From assembly GCA_027053375.1 (NCBI GenBank), contig JALUJC010000152.1:1-11155 (forward strand): 11,155 nt of DNA. Reading direction: 5' to 3'. The stretch's first letter is position 1. Every line of letters starts with the position of its first letter. Source of the stretch: Caldifarciminota bacterium (GTDB taxonomy: Bacteria > Hydrothermota > Hydrothermia > S141-80). The position numbers and the translations under genes were made by a program. Shown here one piece after another: positions 1-6,895 of this stretch. The notes under the pieces are model-generated. The model saw only the letters and a program-made list of their open reading frames with translations. It made no database searches and was not told where the DNA came from.

Positions 1-448
1 GTATCAGGGAAACCATAGAAAGGCGCTGCATGTCCCGGAACACCGTACAGAAGAATGGTACGGAGATGGATGAAAAAGGGGGAAAAGGGGCTGTATCCCC
101 GCAGCCGGAAGCCTCATCCATCGTCCCGAAAACTCTGCAGGTAGGGGTGCAGAAAGTGCGGACCTGGAAAGAGCCCATGCCCTCCCGGGGAAGTCAACGG
201 ATTGCCGGACAGCTGGATCACGACGAAGGGCTCCGGATCCATCCGGTGACGGGATGGCCCCATCCCGGGATCCTTCTAGAGGCCCGCAGGTGGTTGAGGC
301 GGGTGTTTTTTGCCCACCGATTGAGCCGCGAGCGCGGCCGACCGGGGATGGTGCAAAGAATCCCCATCTTTTCCTGTGGTGTTGCTGGACGATCTTGCGG
401 TGATGTCCACCACGCCGTTCCTGCCTGCCCCACCCCGGACGGGTCAGC
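1..448. other. Upstream region without a supportable gene, rich in small hairpins
   Basis: Open frames cross this stretch on both strands. None has a convincing start with a Shine-Dalgarno sequence, none looks like a known protein, and none matches the composition of the real proteins next door. One forward frame is open from the left edge to a TGA at about 73 and could be the last 23 codons of a gene entering the window, but it resembles nothing I know. Several perfect short stems are visible: GGGG/CCCC at 87-100, TCTGCA/TGCAGA at 134-153, CCGGAT/ATCCGG at 233-246, an 8-bp stem at 250-267 and GCCGCG/CGCGGC at 325-338. I checked for RNase P RNA, tmRNA, SRP RNA and common riboswitch cores and recognise none. 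Confidence 0.5.
282..311 (+). terminator. Possible intrinsic terminator in the upstream region
   Basis: CCCGC at 283-287 pairs with GCGGG at 299-303. A flanking G-T wobble (282/304) extends the stem, and the loop is 11 nt. It is followed by a run of six T at 306-311. The stem is short for a terminator, but stem plus T-tract on the + strand has the right form. It would end transcripts entering from the left, about 160 bases before the gene A promoter. It could also be chance in GC-rich DNA. Confidence 0.35.
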
Positions 449-473
449 ATGTGGTGCAACGCGACATCCGTGG

Positions 474-502
474 TTGATGCGTCTCCCGGGGGGCGTTATA
501 CT
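474..502 (+). promoter_or_regulatory. Sigma-70-like promoter of gene A
   Basis: A TTGATG -35 box at 474-479 and a TATACT -10 box at 497-502 are separated by exactly 17 bases. They match the vegetative consensus at four and five of six positions. The predicted start of transcription is near 509, only about 15 bases before the ATG at 524. The transcript would thus begin just in front of its Shine-Dalgarno sequence and have almost no leader. Confidence 0.6.
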
Positions 503-510
503 CCCGGAAA

Positions 511-517
511 AAGGAGG
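511..517 (+). promoter_or_regulatory. Ribosome binding site that fixes the start of gene A
   Basis: AAGGAGG lies six bases before the ATG at 524. An earlier in-frame ATG at 449 would give 25 more residues, but it has no Shine-Dalgarno sequence, lies upstream of the predicted promoter, and would hide the signal peptide. The 524 start is therefore chosen. Confidence 0.85.
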
Positions 518-523
518 CACGGG

Positions 524-3500
524 ATGAAGCGTGTGATGTGGGTGCTGGCGGGAATGCTCGGCGCATTCTCCCTCCAGGCTCAGGAACTGGTGTGGCACCA
601 GCAGAACGGCGCTGTGCCACGGTATGAAAAGGTCCGCTACGCCTACGGTTCAGTGTATGTGGCGGGTCCCGGGTATGTGGCGTCGCTGGATACCACAAAC
701 GGCAGCGAGTGGTGGTCCTACAACAGCGTGCAGGTCAGCCAGGTGCACGACCTGCGGATCCCCGGCGGCAGCGTGCTGGTGGCGGGTGCCTATGACGACG
801 GAACCAACATCCATTTTGCGGTGGAAATGATCAGCCCTCCGGGGGTGGGTCTGTGGAGCTATGTGCGGCCGGCGGCCACCGTGTATGGAGGAGACAATGA
901 CGCCGCCTTCGGTGCGGTGGAGTGCAACGGTCAGGTGGTGGCGGTCGGCCTGGTGCGCACCAGCCTGAAAGACACCCTGCTGGTGGTGGGACTGGACGCT
1001 GTGTCGGGTGGGGTGAACTGGGAGTTTGTGGACACCTCCACAGCCACCAACGCCGCAAAGGGTGTGGTGTGCCTGCCCGGGGGGGACGTGGCTGTGGCGG
1101 CCGTATTTCGCGACACCGCTTATGTGTATCGCCTCTCGGCTTCCGGGAATCCTGTCTGGAAGCGTTCCCTGGGTCACGTGGTACGGGTGGAGGAGAACGT
1201 GCTGGGCATCGCCCTGGACGGTGCAGGAAATCTGGTGGTGGTGGGGGCCGAATGGGACGGGGCGCTGACCTACCGGATGTTCGCCACGGCCCTGGACCTC
1301 AACGGTCAGATCCTGTGGGACTATCTCCATCCCTCGGATTCCCGCATCCGTGCTTTCGCCGTGAGAGACAGTCTGATCTATGCAGCGGGGAACGCCGGTG
1401 ACGACCACACCTATCCGGTGTATGCCATCGCCCTCAACACCGCGGGGCAGTTTCTCTGGGACCGCACGTCCTATTCCGGCATTGCTCTTCACGACGCAGC
1501 GGTGGACACCTTCGGAAACCTCTTCCTGGCGGGAGAGGACTTCGGTCTTTACGACACCAGTGGATTCCTCCTGGCCCTCGCCCCATCGGGACGAAAGCTG
1601 TTTCACAATTTCACCTACGGCCCCGTGGGGGAGGGAGCCCTGGGGGTGGACGCCATGGGAAGCGAGATGCTGGTGGTGGGGCGAACCTATTCCTCCACCC
1701 GGGTGGCCAGCGTGGCCCGCTATCACCTTCTGCCCTATTTCGTGGTGGACAGCCTCACCTGGGACGACGGGGGCGATCGCCTGCCCAACACGGAGGGCGA
1801 TCCAGCCACGGGAAGTCTGGCCATCCGCTGGCACGGCCACGTGGAGGGAGGCCAGGGGGATCTGAATCTCTATCTTTCCTGCACGCAGTGCACGGAACTC
1901 ACCCTCCTGGACTCGCTGATCCAGCAAACCGGGCTTCTTCCTGGCGACACCTTTACCCTCGCCTATGGCGCCACCCTGGGCGCCGGCGGGGATTCCTTTC
2001 ACCTCTGGCTGAAGGAAGGCCTGGCCGACACCTTTGATCTCACCGACACCGTGCTTCACGTGATTCCGCAGGTGGGGAACACGCCGGTGTTTGATATCTA
2101 TGACGACACGGACGACCATTACGCGCAGCGCCCTCTCTTCTCCTGGGTGGATGCCCGCACCCTGGGGACCCCGGTTGCCTTCTCCAGCGGGGAAGCCCTC
2201 CTGGCCCTGCCCCGGCCCTTCACTCTGAAGGGCATCCAGTATGACAGTGTCCGGGTGGGCGGCAAGGGATGGGTGATCCTGGGGACGGGCACTTCTCCCA
2301 ACGTGGGGGACACCCTCCCCAATGGGGATCCGGTGCCCCTTTTCCATGTGCTGTATGCCCCCTATCACACCTATGCCTCGGCCTATGTGCTGAGCGAACC
2401 GGGTCGCTGGGTGCTGGAATGGTATGAAACCGGTTACGCTTTTGAGGTGGTGCTGGATTACGGGGACACCACCGACCCCGCGGATGACGAGGTACGGTTC
2501 CAGTATCTCACTCTGAGCGCCTTTCCCAATGTGGGGGACGTGGGCTATCAGGACGCCACGGGGCAGAACGGGCTCACCCTGGCCGCCATGACCTCCTGGG
2601 GTGGACAGGTGACCTACAAACCCTTTGTCTATCCTCTCGGAGACCAGCGGGCCATCCGTTTCGTCCCTCAGGGAGGCGGGACCTATGCGGTGGTGGCTGA
2701 TTCCGCCCGGTGGCTGGACGGAAACAACGGGGCCCCCGGCGCGGGGGGCGACCCTTCCGTCACCCTGCGGGCCTATGTCCACAACGCCGGGGATCCCACG
2801 GGCCCGGTCTGGGGCACCGCCTCCTGCCTGGATCAGGGAACAGGCCTGTGTGCGGCGGTGCATTTCTCCCGATCGGTGGACACCCTGGGCATCCTGGACA
2901 GCGGGGCGGCCGGTCAGCTCAACTTTGCCCTTTCTCTGGATTCCACCGGTCGGGCGGGAGACACCCTGCACCTCCAGGTGGTGGTGCATTCGCCTTTTGC
3001 GGAGGACACCCTGGTGACTTCCTGGGTGCTGGTGAACGATGTGCCCCCTTCAGGAGGACCGGTGGTGGCGGACTCCGGACGCTGGCTGGACGGAGGGGAC
3101 AACCAGCCGGGCGCTGCGGGCGATCCCTCGGTAACCCTCCGGGCGTATATCCACAACGCCGGCACGGCCACGGGACCGGTAACCGGGGAGGTTTTCTGCG
3201 TGGACATCGGGAACGGTCTGTGTACGGCCCTCACCTTCGCAAACAGCACGGATACCCTGCCCTCCCTGGGCGACAACGCCCGGGATTCTCTCTCCTTTTC
3301 CCTGTCGCTGGACTCCACCGGTACCCCCGGAGAGACCCTCAGACTGCGGGTGATCGTGACCTCACCGGTGAACGCGGACACGCTGATGCTCACCTGGGCG
3401 CTGGCGAACGACCTCACCCCGCCCTCGCCCGGGGGACCGGAGAGCCTGATGGTGGGGATGGGCTACACCGGAATTGAACCCGGCGACTCCACGGATCTCT

Positions 3501-4366
3501 GGATGCCCGCGCTGGTGTGGCAGGAGATCGATCCGGCCCGCGGCGGCAGCGGGACCCTGGTCAGCCTCACCTCCGGCACGGGGGATGATGGACGGGGCCC
3601 CATCCCTCTGCCGCAGCCGTTTTATTACGACGGCACCCTGTTTGACACCCTCTGGGTGTCCACCAACGGCTGGGCCTCCCCGGGAAGCGACCCGGGCACC
3701 GCGGATTATCTGCCCGATCCCATTCCCACCGCCGACGGAAAGAGCGTGATCGCCGTGCTGTGGAAGGACCTCAAGTTCGGAAACTACGGCGGGGACGGCG
3801 GGATTTACACCTTCTATCGCGCCGCGGACTCCACCCTGGTGGTGGAGTGGAGCCACGTGGGACGGTATGGAAGCGTGAACGACACGGTGAGTTTCCAGCT
3901 CTGGCTGCGTTTCGGGGACTCCTCCCTGGTTTTCCTCTATCGGGACACACCCTCGGCCAGTTATCTCGGGAGTTCGGTCACGGTGGGGATTGAGAACAAC
4001 GCGGAGACGGATGGCATCCAGGTGCTCAGCAACGGGACCTATCATCCCCATGCCTATCCCATCACGGCGGGGCACGGGATCTATTTCACGCCCCATCCCA
4101 CAACACCGGTGACGGAAGCCGGCACCGCTCCGCGTTTTGCACTGAACTTCCGGGGTTCGGCTCTGCAACTGGTGCTTCCCCGACGGGCACGGGTGTATCT
4201 GGTGATGGAGGATCTCCTGGGGCGTCAGCGCTATCAGGTCACGCGGGAGATGGGAGCGGGCGTTCACCGGCTGCGGTTGCCTGTCCTTCCGGCCGGCGTG
4301 TACTTCCTGCGTCTGTCGGACGGACACCGGCAGATTCAGAGAAAAGTTCTGTACCTTCCGCGGTAG
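524..4366 (+). CDS. Gene A: secreted multidomain protein, PQQ-like propeller plus Ig-like and nidogen-like modules, C-terminal sorting tail
   Basis: A 1280-residue protein, probably exported to the surface or medium; I see no catalytic motif. Residues 1-20 (MKRVMWVLAG... to LQAQ) form a signal peptide. Residues 25-400 are a PQQ/quinoprotein-like beta-propeller, with blades marked by G-x-hydrophobic-L-W turns (for example near 162, 261 and 308) and repeated V-A-G strands. Residues 405-515 are a divergent Ig-like domain. Residues 516-716 are a sandwich domain of the type 'PF-x-hydrophobic-G-x-Y-D-S-V-x-V'. Residues 723-838 and 847-963 are two near-identical Ig-like domains, each with two cysteines. 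Residues 976-1190 are a second, nidogen-like sandwich (VIAVLWKDL, VVEW, TVGIEN). Residues 1196-1280 are a T9SS-type tail (LLGRQRY, AGVYFLRL, RKVLYL). It lies convergent with gene B and has its own promoter, so it is probably monocistronic. Domain names come from pattern recognition; binding or adhesion is an inference. Confidence 0.9.
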   Translation: MKRVMWVLAGMLGAFSLQAQELVWHQQNGAVPRYEKVRYAYGSVYVAGPGYVASLDTTNGSEWWSYNSVQVSQVHDLRIPGGSVLVAGAYDDGTNIHFAVEMISPPGVGLWSYVRPAATVYGGDNDAAFGAVECNGQVVAVGLVRTSLKDTLLVVGLDAVSGGVNWEFVDTSTATNAAKGVVCLPGGDVAVAAVFRDTAYVYRLSASGNPVWKRSLGHVVRVEENVLGIALDGAGNLVVVGAEWDGALTYRMFATALDLNGQILWDYLHPSDSRIRAFAVRDSLIYAAGNAGDDHTYPVYAIALNTAGQFLWDRTSYSGIALHDAAVDTFGNLFLAGEDFGLYDTSGFLLALAPSGRKLFHNFTYGPVGEGALGVDAMGSEMLVVGRTYSSTRVASVARYHLLPYFVVDSLTWDDGGDRLPNTEGDPATGSLAIRWHGHVEGGQGDLNLYLSCTQCTELTLLDSLIQQTGLLPGDTFTLAYGATLGAGGDSFHLWLKEGLADTFDLTDTVLHVIPQVGNTPVFDIYDDTDDHYAQRPLFSWVDARTLGTPVAFSSGEALLALPRPFTLKGIQYDSVRVGGKGWVILGTGTSPNVGDTLPNGDPVPLFHVLYAPYHTYASAYVLSEPGRWVLEWYETGYAFEVVLDYGDTTDPADDEVRFQYLTLSAFPNVGDVGYQDATGQNGLTLAAMTSWGGQVTYKPFVYPLGDQRAIRFVPQGGGTYAVVADSARWLDGNNGAPGAGGDPSVTLRAYVHNAGDPTGPVWGTASCLDQGTGLCAAVHFSRSVDTLGILDSGAAGQLNFALSLDSTGRAGDTLHLQVVVHSPFAEDTLVTSWVLVNDVPPSGGPVVADSGRWLDGGDNQPGAAGDPSVTLRAYIHNAGTATGPVTGEVFCVDIGNGLCTALTFANSTDTLPSLGDNARDSLSFSLSLDSTGTPGETLRLRVIVTSPVNADTLMLTWALANDLTPPSPGGPESLMVGMGYTGIEPGDSTDLWMPALVWQEIDPARGGSGTLVSLTSGTGDDGRGPIPLPQPFYYDGTLFDTLWVSTNGWASPGSDPGTADYLPDPIPTADGKSVIAVLWKDLKFGNYGGDGGIYTFYRAADSTLVVEWSHVGRYGSVNDTVSFQLWLRFGDSSLVFLYRDTPSASYLGSSVTVGIENNAETDGIQVLSNGTYHPHAYPITAGHGIYFTPHPTTPVTEAGTAPRFALNFRGSALQLVLPRRARVYLVMEDLLGRQRYQVTREMGAGVHRLRLPVLPAGVYFLRLSDGHRQIQRKVLYLPR
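2690..3412 (+). repeat. Tandem duplication of an Ig-like domain within gene A
   Basis: Two adjacent copies (2690-3037 and 3062-3412) have a period of 372 bases, or 124 codons. Both open with VVADS-x-RWLDG and share GDPSVTLRAY, HN-G, GPV, a paired-cysteine loop (C-x-D-x-G-x-GLC), LSLDSTG and a closing ND. The DNA is also clearly alike, for example GGCTGGACGGA in both copies. A third, more diverged copy may lie at residues 405-515, where a D-x-L-x-W-DDGGD start is recognisable. This suggests recent intragenic duplication of one module. Confidence 0.8.
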
Positions 4367-4379
4367 GCGGAGAAACGCA

Positions 4380-4406
4380 GCGGGGGGCCGATTTACGGCC
4401 CCCCGC
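4380..4406. terminator. Shared bidirectional terminator between convergent genes A and B
   Basis: An 11-bp perfect GC-only stem (GCGGGGGGCCG, loop ATTTA, CGGCCCCCCGC) sits in the 61-base gap between two convergent stop codons. Neither side has a clean T-tract: ATGTTGC follows on + and CTGCGTTTCT on -. Termination may therefore be partly Rho-assisted, or the stem may mainly protect 3' ends. Position and strength make a two-way terminator the natural reading. Confidence 0.7.
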
Positions 4407-4427
4407 ATGTTGCATACGCAGCAATCC

Positions 4428-6650
4428 TCAGGGAATCAGCAGCTTGCGGGTCCCCACGTGGTCGCCGCTGCGCAGACGGAGAAGATAGGTGCCGGGGGGC
4501 AGACGCAGCGCCTCCCGATAGGTTCCGGCAGGCATATAGCCCCGAATGCGGCGCAGGCGCACACGTCCGCCCTGATCCACCACCTCCAGGGCCAGATACC
4601 CGGCTTCCGGTGTGGTGATCCACAGAACACGATCCACCACGCGCACCCGCACACGGCGCGCTGTTGTCGTGCCCTGCCCGGACGGTTCACGCACCCCCAC
4701 CTGGGCGCCGGGAATCAGAGAGACAAACCCCCGTCTGCCCGTGTTTCCATTCCCATAGAAATAGGAGGGCGGATTCTCCGCAAAGTTGGAAGGTGCACCC
4801 GTAAACCCCCCCACCACAAAACCCTGGGAGGAAAGATCCAGACCGTAGGCCTGATCCAGCCCCGAGGAGGCCAGAACCGCCGAACCGAGGTGCAGGGTCA
4901 AAGACGTATCCAGCACGGTGAGATATGCATCCGGTCCCCCCAGGGCGCCGTAGATCTGACGGGCAGGCGCAAAGGTCTGGGGGTTGTACACTTTGCCTGC
5001 GAGCGCCACCCGATCGGCCGTCACCACCAGTCCGGTGGCGCCGTTGCCACTGGCCCCCGTGACCAGCGCCACCGTATCGGGATTCAGTGCCGCATATCCC
5101 CGGACCACAAAGGAGGCACCGAACCCTGTGGGGGCCGGACCGTGGATCACCGGGGAGAAATCGGTCTGAAAAGACAGGGCATCGGAGGTGTACCCCGCCA
5201 CATAAATCCGGCTCCATCCTGGAGAAGCGGCGATGCGCCGGCTGTATTCGTCCGCGCCCGTTCCAAAAACCACCGCTGAAAGACCCACCAGTGCATTGAA
5301 ATGGCTGGTAATAAAGGCATCCCGGGATCCCAGGGACCCGTATGTGGTGCCGCCTCCCCCCGCAAACGCCGCACCTGCCGTGGTCTGACCGGTGGCGTAG
5401 AGTGCCCCGCCCGCGGGTTCCTGAAGGAGGTCATCCACTTCCTCGTCGGTCCCGGTGGTCCCCGCCAGTACTGCCGAGCTCATCAGGGTGGGGGCGGGAT
5501 CCATGGAAAACATGGCGATCAGTCCGTCTCTTCCACTTACCGTACCGAAGATGTTGGGCGCCACGGACGCGGGAACATTGTTGCCGTCCCGTGTAAATCC
5601 CCCGGCATACACATGGGCGTATTCGTCAAAGTCCACGGCCCAGAACTGGTCGGAGTCGGGGGTGGCCACAATGAAGGTGTGGAGAACCTGGGACAGCGCG
5701 GAATCCATCACCACCACAAAGGCATCCGGTCCCCCCTGTGTGCCCCATACGGTCCGGCTGGCCGCAAAGTTATAGGAATAGGCAGACCACCCCGCCACCG
5801 CCACGAAGGTGCTCTCCACCGCAAGATCCATGGCTTCGTCCTGAAAAGAACTGGCCAGCACCACGGTCTGGTAATGCGTGCTCAGATCCGCGCTCAGGTG
5901 TGTGATAAATGCATCCGTGCAGGGTGGACCGCACCCTGGCGAATTGGACGTCCCCGACAGAACAGGGTTCACAGAAAAATTCACGTCGGGGTAGCTGTAC
6001 ACCACACCCGCAGCATACACGCTGTTGCCATCCACCGAGACCTTCACATCCCGCACCTCCACCGTGTCCGATCCGGTGATCACCGCAGTGATGGGGTCAA
6101 TCACCAGCGGAAGGGTCGGGTCATAAGCCGGAACGTCAAAACGCACCTTCTGGCTCTCCACATGCACATAGAGGGTCTTTTCTTCGATCCCCTGATAGGC
6201 GCGAAAATCCGTGAGTCTCAGCAGGGTGTCCCGGTGATGGACCAGTGCGATGCCGTTGGGTGTAGAAACGAATCGGCCACGGTCCACCGAAAGGAATGCT
6301 GCATCCGGAGCATTCCCGGGATCCAGCAGGAACTGGATTTCCAGGGATCCTGCCGCCATTCCTGTAACCTTCACGGTTTCCCCCGCTGCGCGCCACATCA
6401 CCGCACGGTAGGAAGGCAGGGTGCGTACCTTCCCGCGTCCCACAAAGCGAAACGATCCTTCCTGCTGTACACCATAGGGCGACGTCGTTGGGGTAAAACG
6501 AACGCGCACATCCCCCACGCGCATACCTTCCGCATCCAGCACCACACCTCCGGAAACGGAGCGAAATGCAGGGGTGGGACCATCCTCAGGAAGGAACAAT
6601 GCCTGGGCTGGCCCAAGAAAGGCCAGCAGGAGCAAACTGCCATGGATCAT
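4428..6650 (-). CDS. Gene B: secreted SBBP-type seven-bladed beta-propeller protein with sorting tail
   Basis: A 740-residue protein. The ATG at 6650 is chosen because GGGAGGTG sits just before it and it opens a signal peptide (MIHGSLLLLAFLGPAQA). Upstream in-frame codons lack both. Residues 20-186 match the domain that precedes SBBP repeats, ending in the typical Y-D-P-x-x-PLVIDP (176-186). Residues 187-645 form the propeller. Seven D-A-F-like strands (near 245, 308, 375, 443, 512, 573, 640) alternate with seven V-x-A-G strands (near 212, 284, 348, 418, 483, 549, 612), so seven blades with the ring closed by the last strand. A GCGPPC pair at 239-244 could form a disulfide. Residues 650-740 are a sorting tail ending in AGTYREA, PGTYLLRLRSGD and RKLLIP. 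It is probably surface-exposed or released; ligand unknown. Its own promoter and possible CRP-type control lie upstream. Confidence 0.9.
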   Translation of the reverse strand: MIHGSLLLLAFLGPAQALFLPEDGPTPAFRSVSGGVVLDAEGMRVGDVRVRFTPTTSPYGVQQEGSFRFVGRGKVRTLPSYRAVMWRAAGETVKVTGMAAGSLEIQFLLDPGNAPDAAFLSVDRGRFVSTPNGIALVHHRDTLLRLTDFRAYQGIEEKTLYVHVESQKVRFDVPAYDPTLPLVIDPITAVITGSDTVEVRDVKVSVDGNSVYAAGVVYSYPDVNFSVNPVLSGTSNSPGCGPPCTDAFITHLSADLSTHYQTVVLASSFQDEAMDLAVESTFVAVAGWSAYSYNFAASRTVWGTQGGPDAFVVVMDSALSQVLHTFIVATPDSDQFWAVDFDEYAHVYAGGFTRDGNNVPASVAPNIFGTVSGRDGLIAMFSMDPAPTLMSSAVLAGTTGTDEEVDDLLQEPAGGALYATGQTTAGAAFAGGGGTTYGSLGSRDAFITSHFNALVGLSAVVFGTGADEYSRRIAASPGWSRIYVAGYTSDALSFQTDFSPVIHGPAPTGFGASFVVRGYAALNPDTVALVTGASGNGATGLVVTADRVALAGKVYNPQTFAPARQIYGALGGPDAYLTVLDTSLTLHLGSAVLASSGLDQAYGLDLSSQGFVVGGFTGAPSNFAENPPSYFYGNGNTGRRGFVSLIPGAQVGVREPSGQGTTTARRVRVRVVDRVLWITTPEAGYLALEVVDQGGRVRLRRIRGYMPAGTYREALRLPPGTYLLRLRSGDHVGTRKLLIP

Positions 6651-6741
6651 CGGGCACCTCCCGGTGTTCTGGATACGCTCCGGGAGGTCGCCTCCACAGG
6701 ATGTGCCGGGGACTCCCGAAGGTATCAAATGTATCCTTCAT
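6651..6741 (-). promoter_or_regulatory. Structured 5' leader of gene B that can hide the Shine-Dalgarno
   Basis: The Shine-Dalgarno region CCGGGAGGT (6656-6664, read on -) is perfectly complementary to ACCTCCCGG at 6680-6688, with a 15-base loop. The same anti-SD strand can instead pair with GGAGG at 6691-6695 in a competing 5-bp hairpin that frees the SD. A third 6-bp pairing joins GGATAC (6731-6736) to GTATCC (6671-6676) in the loop of the SD hairpin, which would make a pseudoknot. The pairings are seen in the sequence; a regulatory switch is inference. I do not recognise a known riboswitch class. Confidence 0.5.
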
Positions 6742-6747
6742 GAGTCA

Positions 6748-6753
6748 AGTATA
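6748..6753 (-). promoter_or_regulatory. -10 box of the gene B promoter
   Basis: TATACT, the same hexamer as the gene A -10 box, lies about 97 bases before the gene B start. The predicted transcription start is 6741. No TTGACA-like -35 box is found at 16-18 bases spacing, which is usual for promoters that depend on an activator. A nearby TTGACT at 6743-6748 overlaps it but has no good -10 partner. Confidence 0.5.
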
Positions 6754-6774
6754 CGCGTCCCCGGCCGGAGCATA

Positions 6775-6790
6775 TGTGAACTTCGTCACA
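6775..6790. promoter_or_regulatory. CRP/FNR-family operator upstream of gene B
   Basis: On the - strand the site reads TGTGACGAAGTTCACA, a perfect TGTGA-N6-TCACA, the core consensus of cAMP receptor protein sites. Its centre (6782.5) falls exactly 41.5 bases upstream of the start at 6741 predicted from the -10 box alone. That is the class II activator position. The two signals were located independently, which strengthens both. The regulator is not in this window. Confidence 0.55.
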
Positions 6791-6895
6791 CGGGAGCCGG
6801 CGGATTCAAGTTTCCGTTTATTTTCTGAGGCCTGGACCCCGAAAGAGGGAGATTCAACATTCTCCGGGGCTCACCCTGCGAATCTGGTCCCTGCG

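Noticed and set aside
1..31. Possible start of a leftward gene (MQRLSMVSLI...) leaving the window
   Set aside because: The ten residues could open a signal peptide, but there is no SD before the ATG at 31 and too little sequence to judge.
30..527. A 165-codon forward open frame before gene A
   Set aside because: No SD, no hydrophobic or domain pattern, and it runs through the gene A promoter and SD; probably chance.
650..2989. A 779-codon open frame antisense to gene A
   Set aside because: It lies wholly inside gene A, has no signal peptide or recognisable domain, and is rich in His, Gly and Pro as expected from reading a GC-biased gene backwards.
3362..4408. A 348-codon open frame antisense to the end of gene A
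   Set aside because: It runs across the conserved tail of gene A and the shared terminator, and its translation resembles no protein family.
5301..6743. A 480-codon open frame antisense to gene B
   Set aside because: Low-complexity His/Gly/Arg-rich translation with no known domain; gene B on the other strand has a clear family match, signal peptide and SD.
6837..6869. Hairpin just after gene C as a terminator
   Set aside because: GGAGA/TCTCC with an 8-base loop and a flanking CCCC/GGGG is visible, but the stem is interrupted and no T-tract follows on the - strand.
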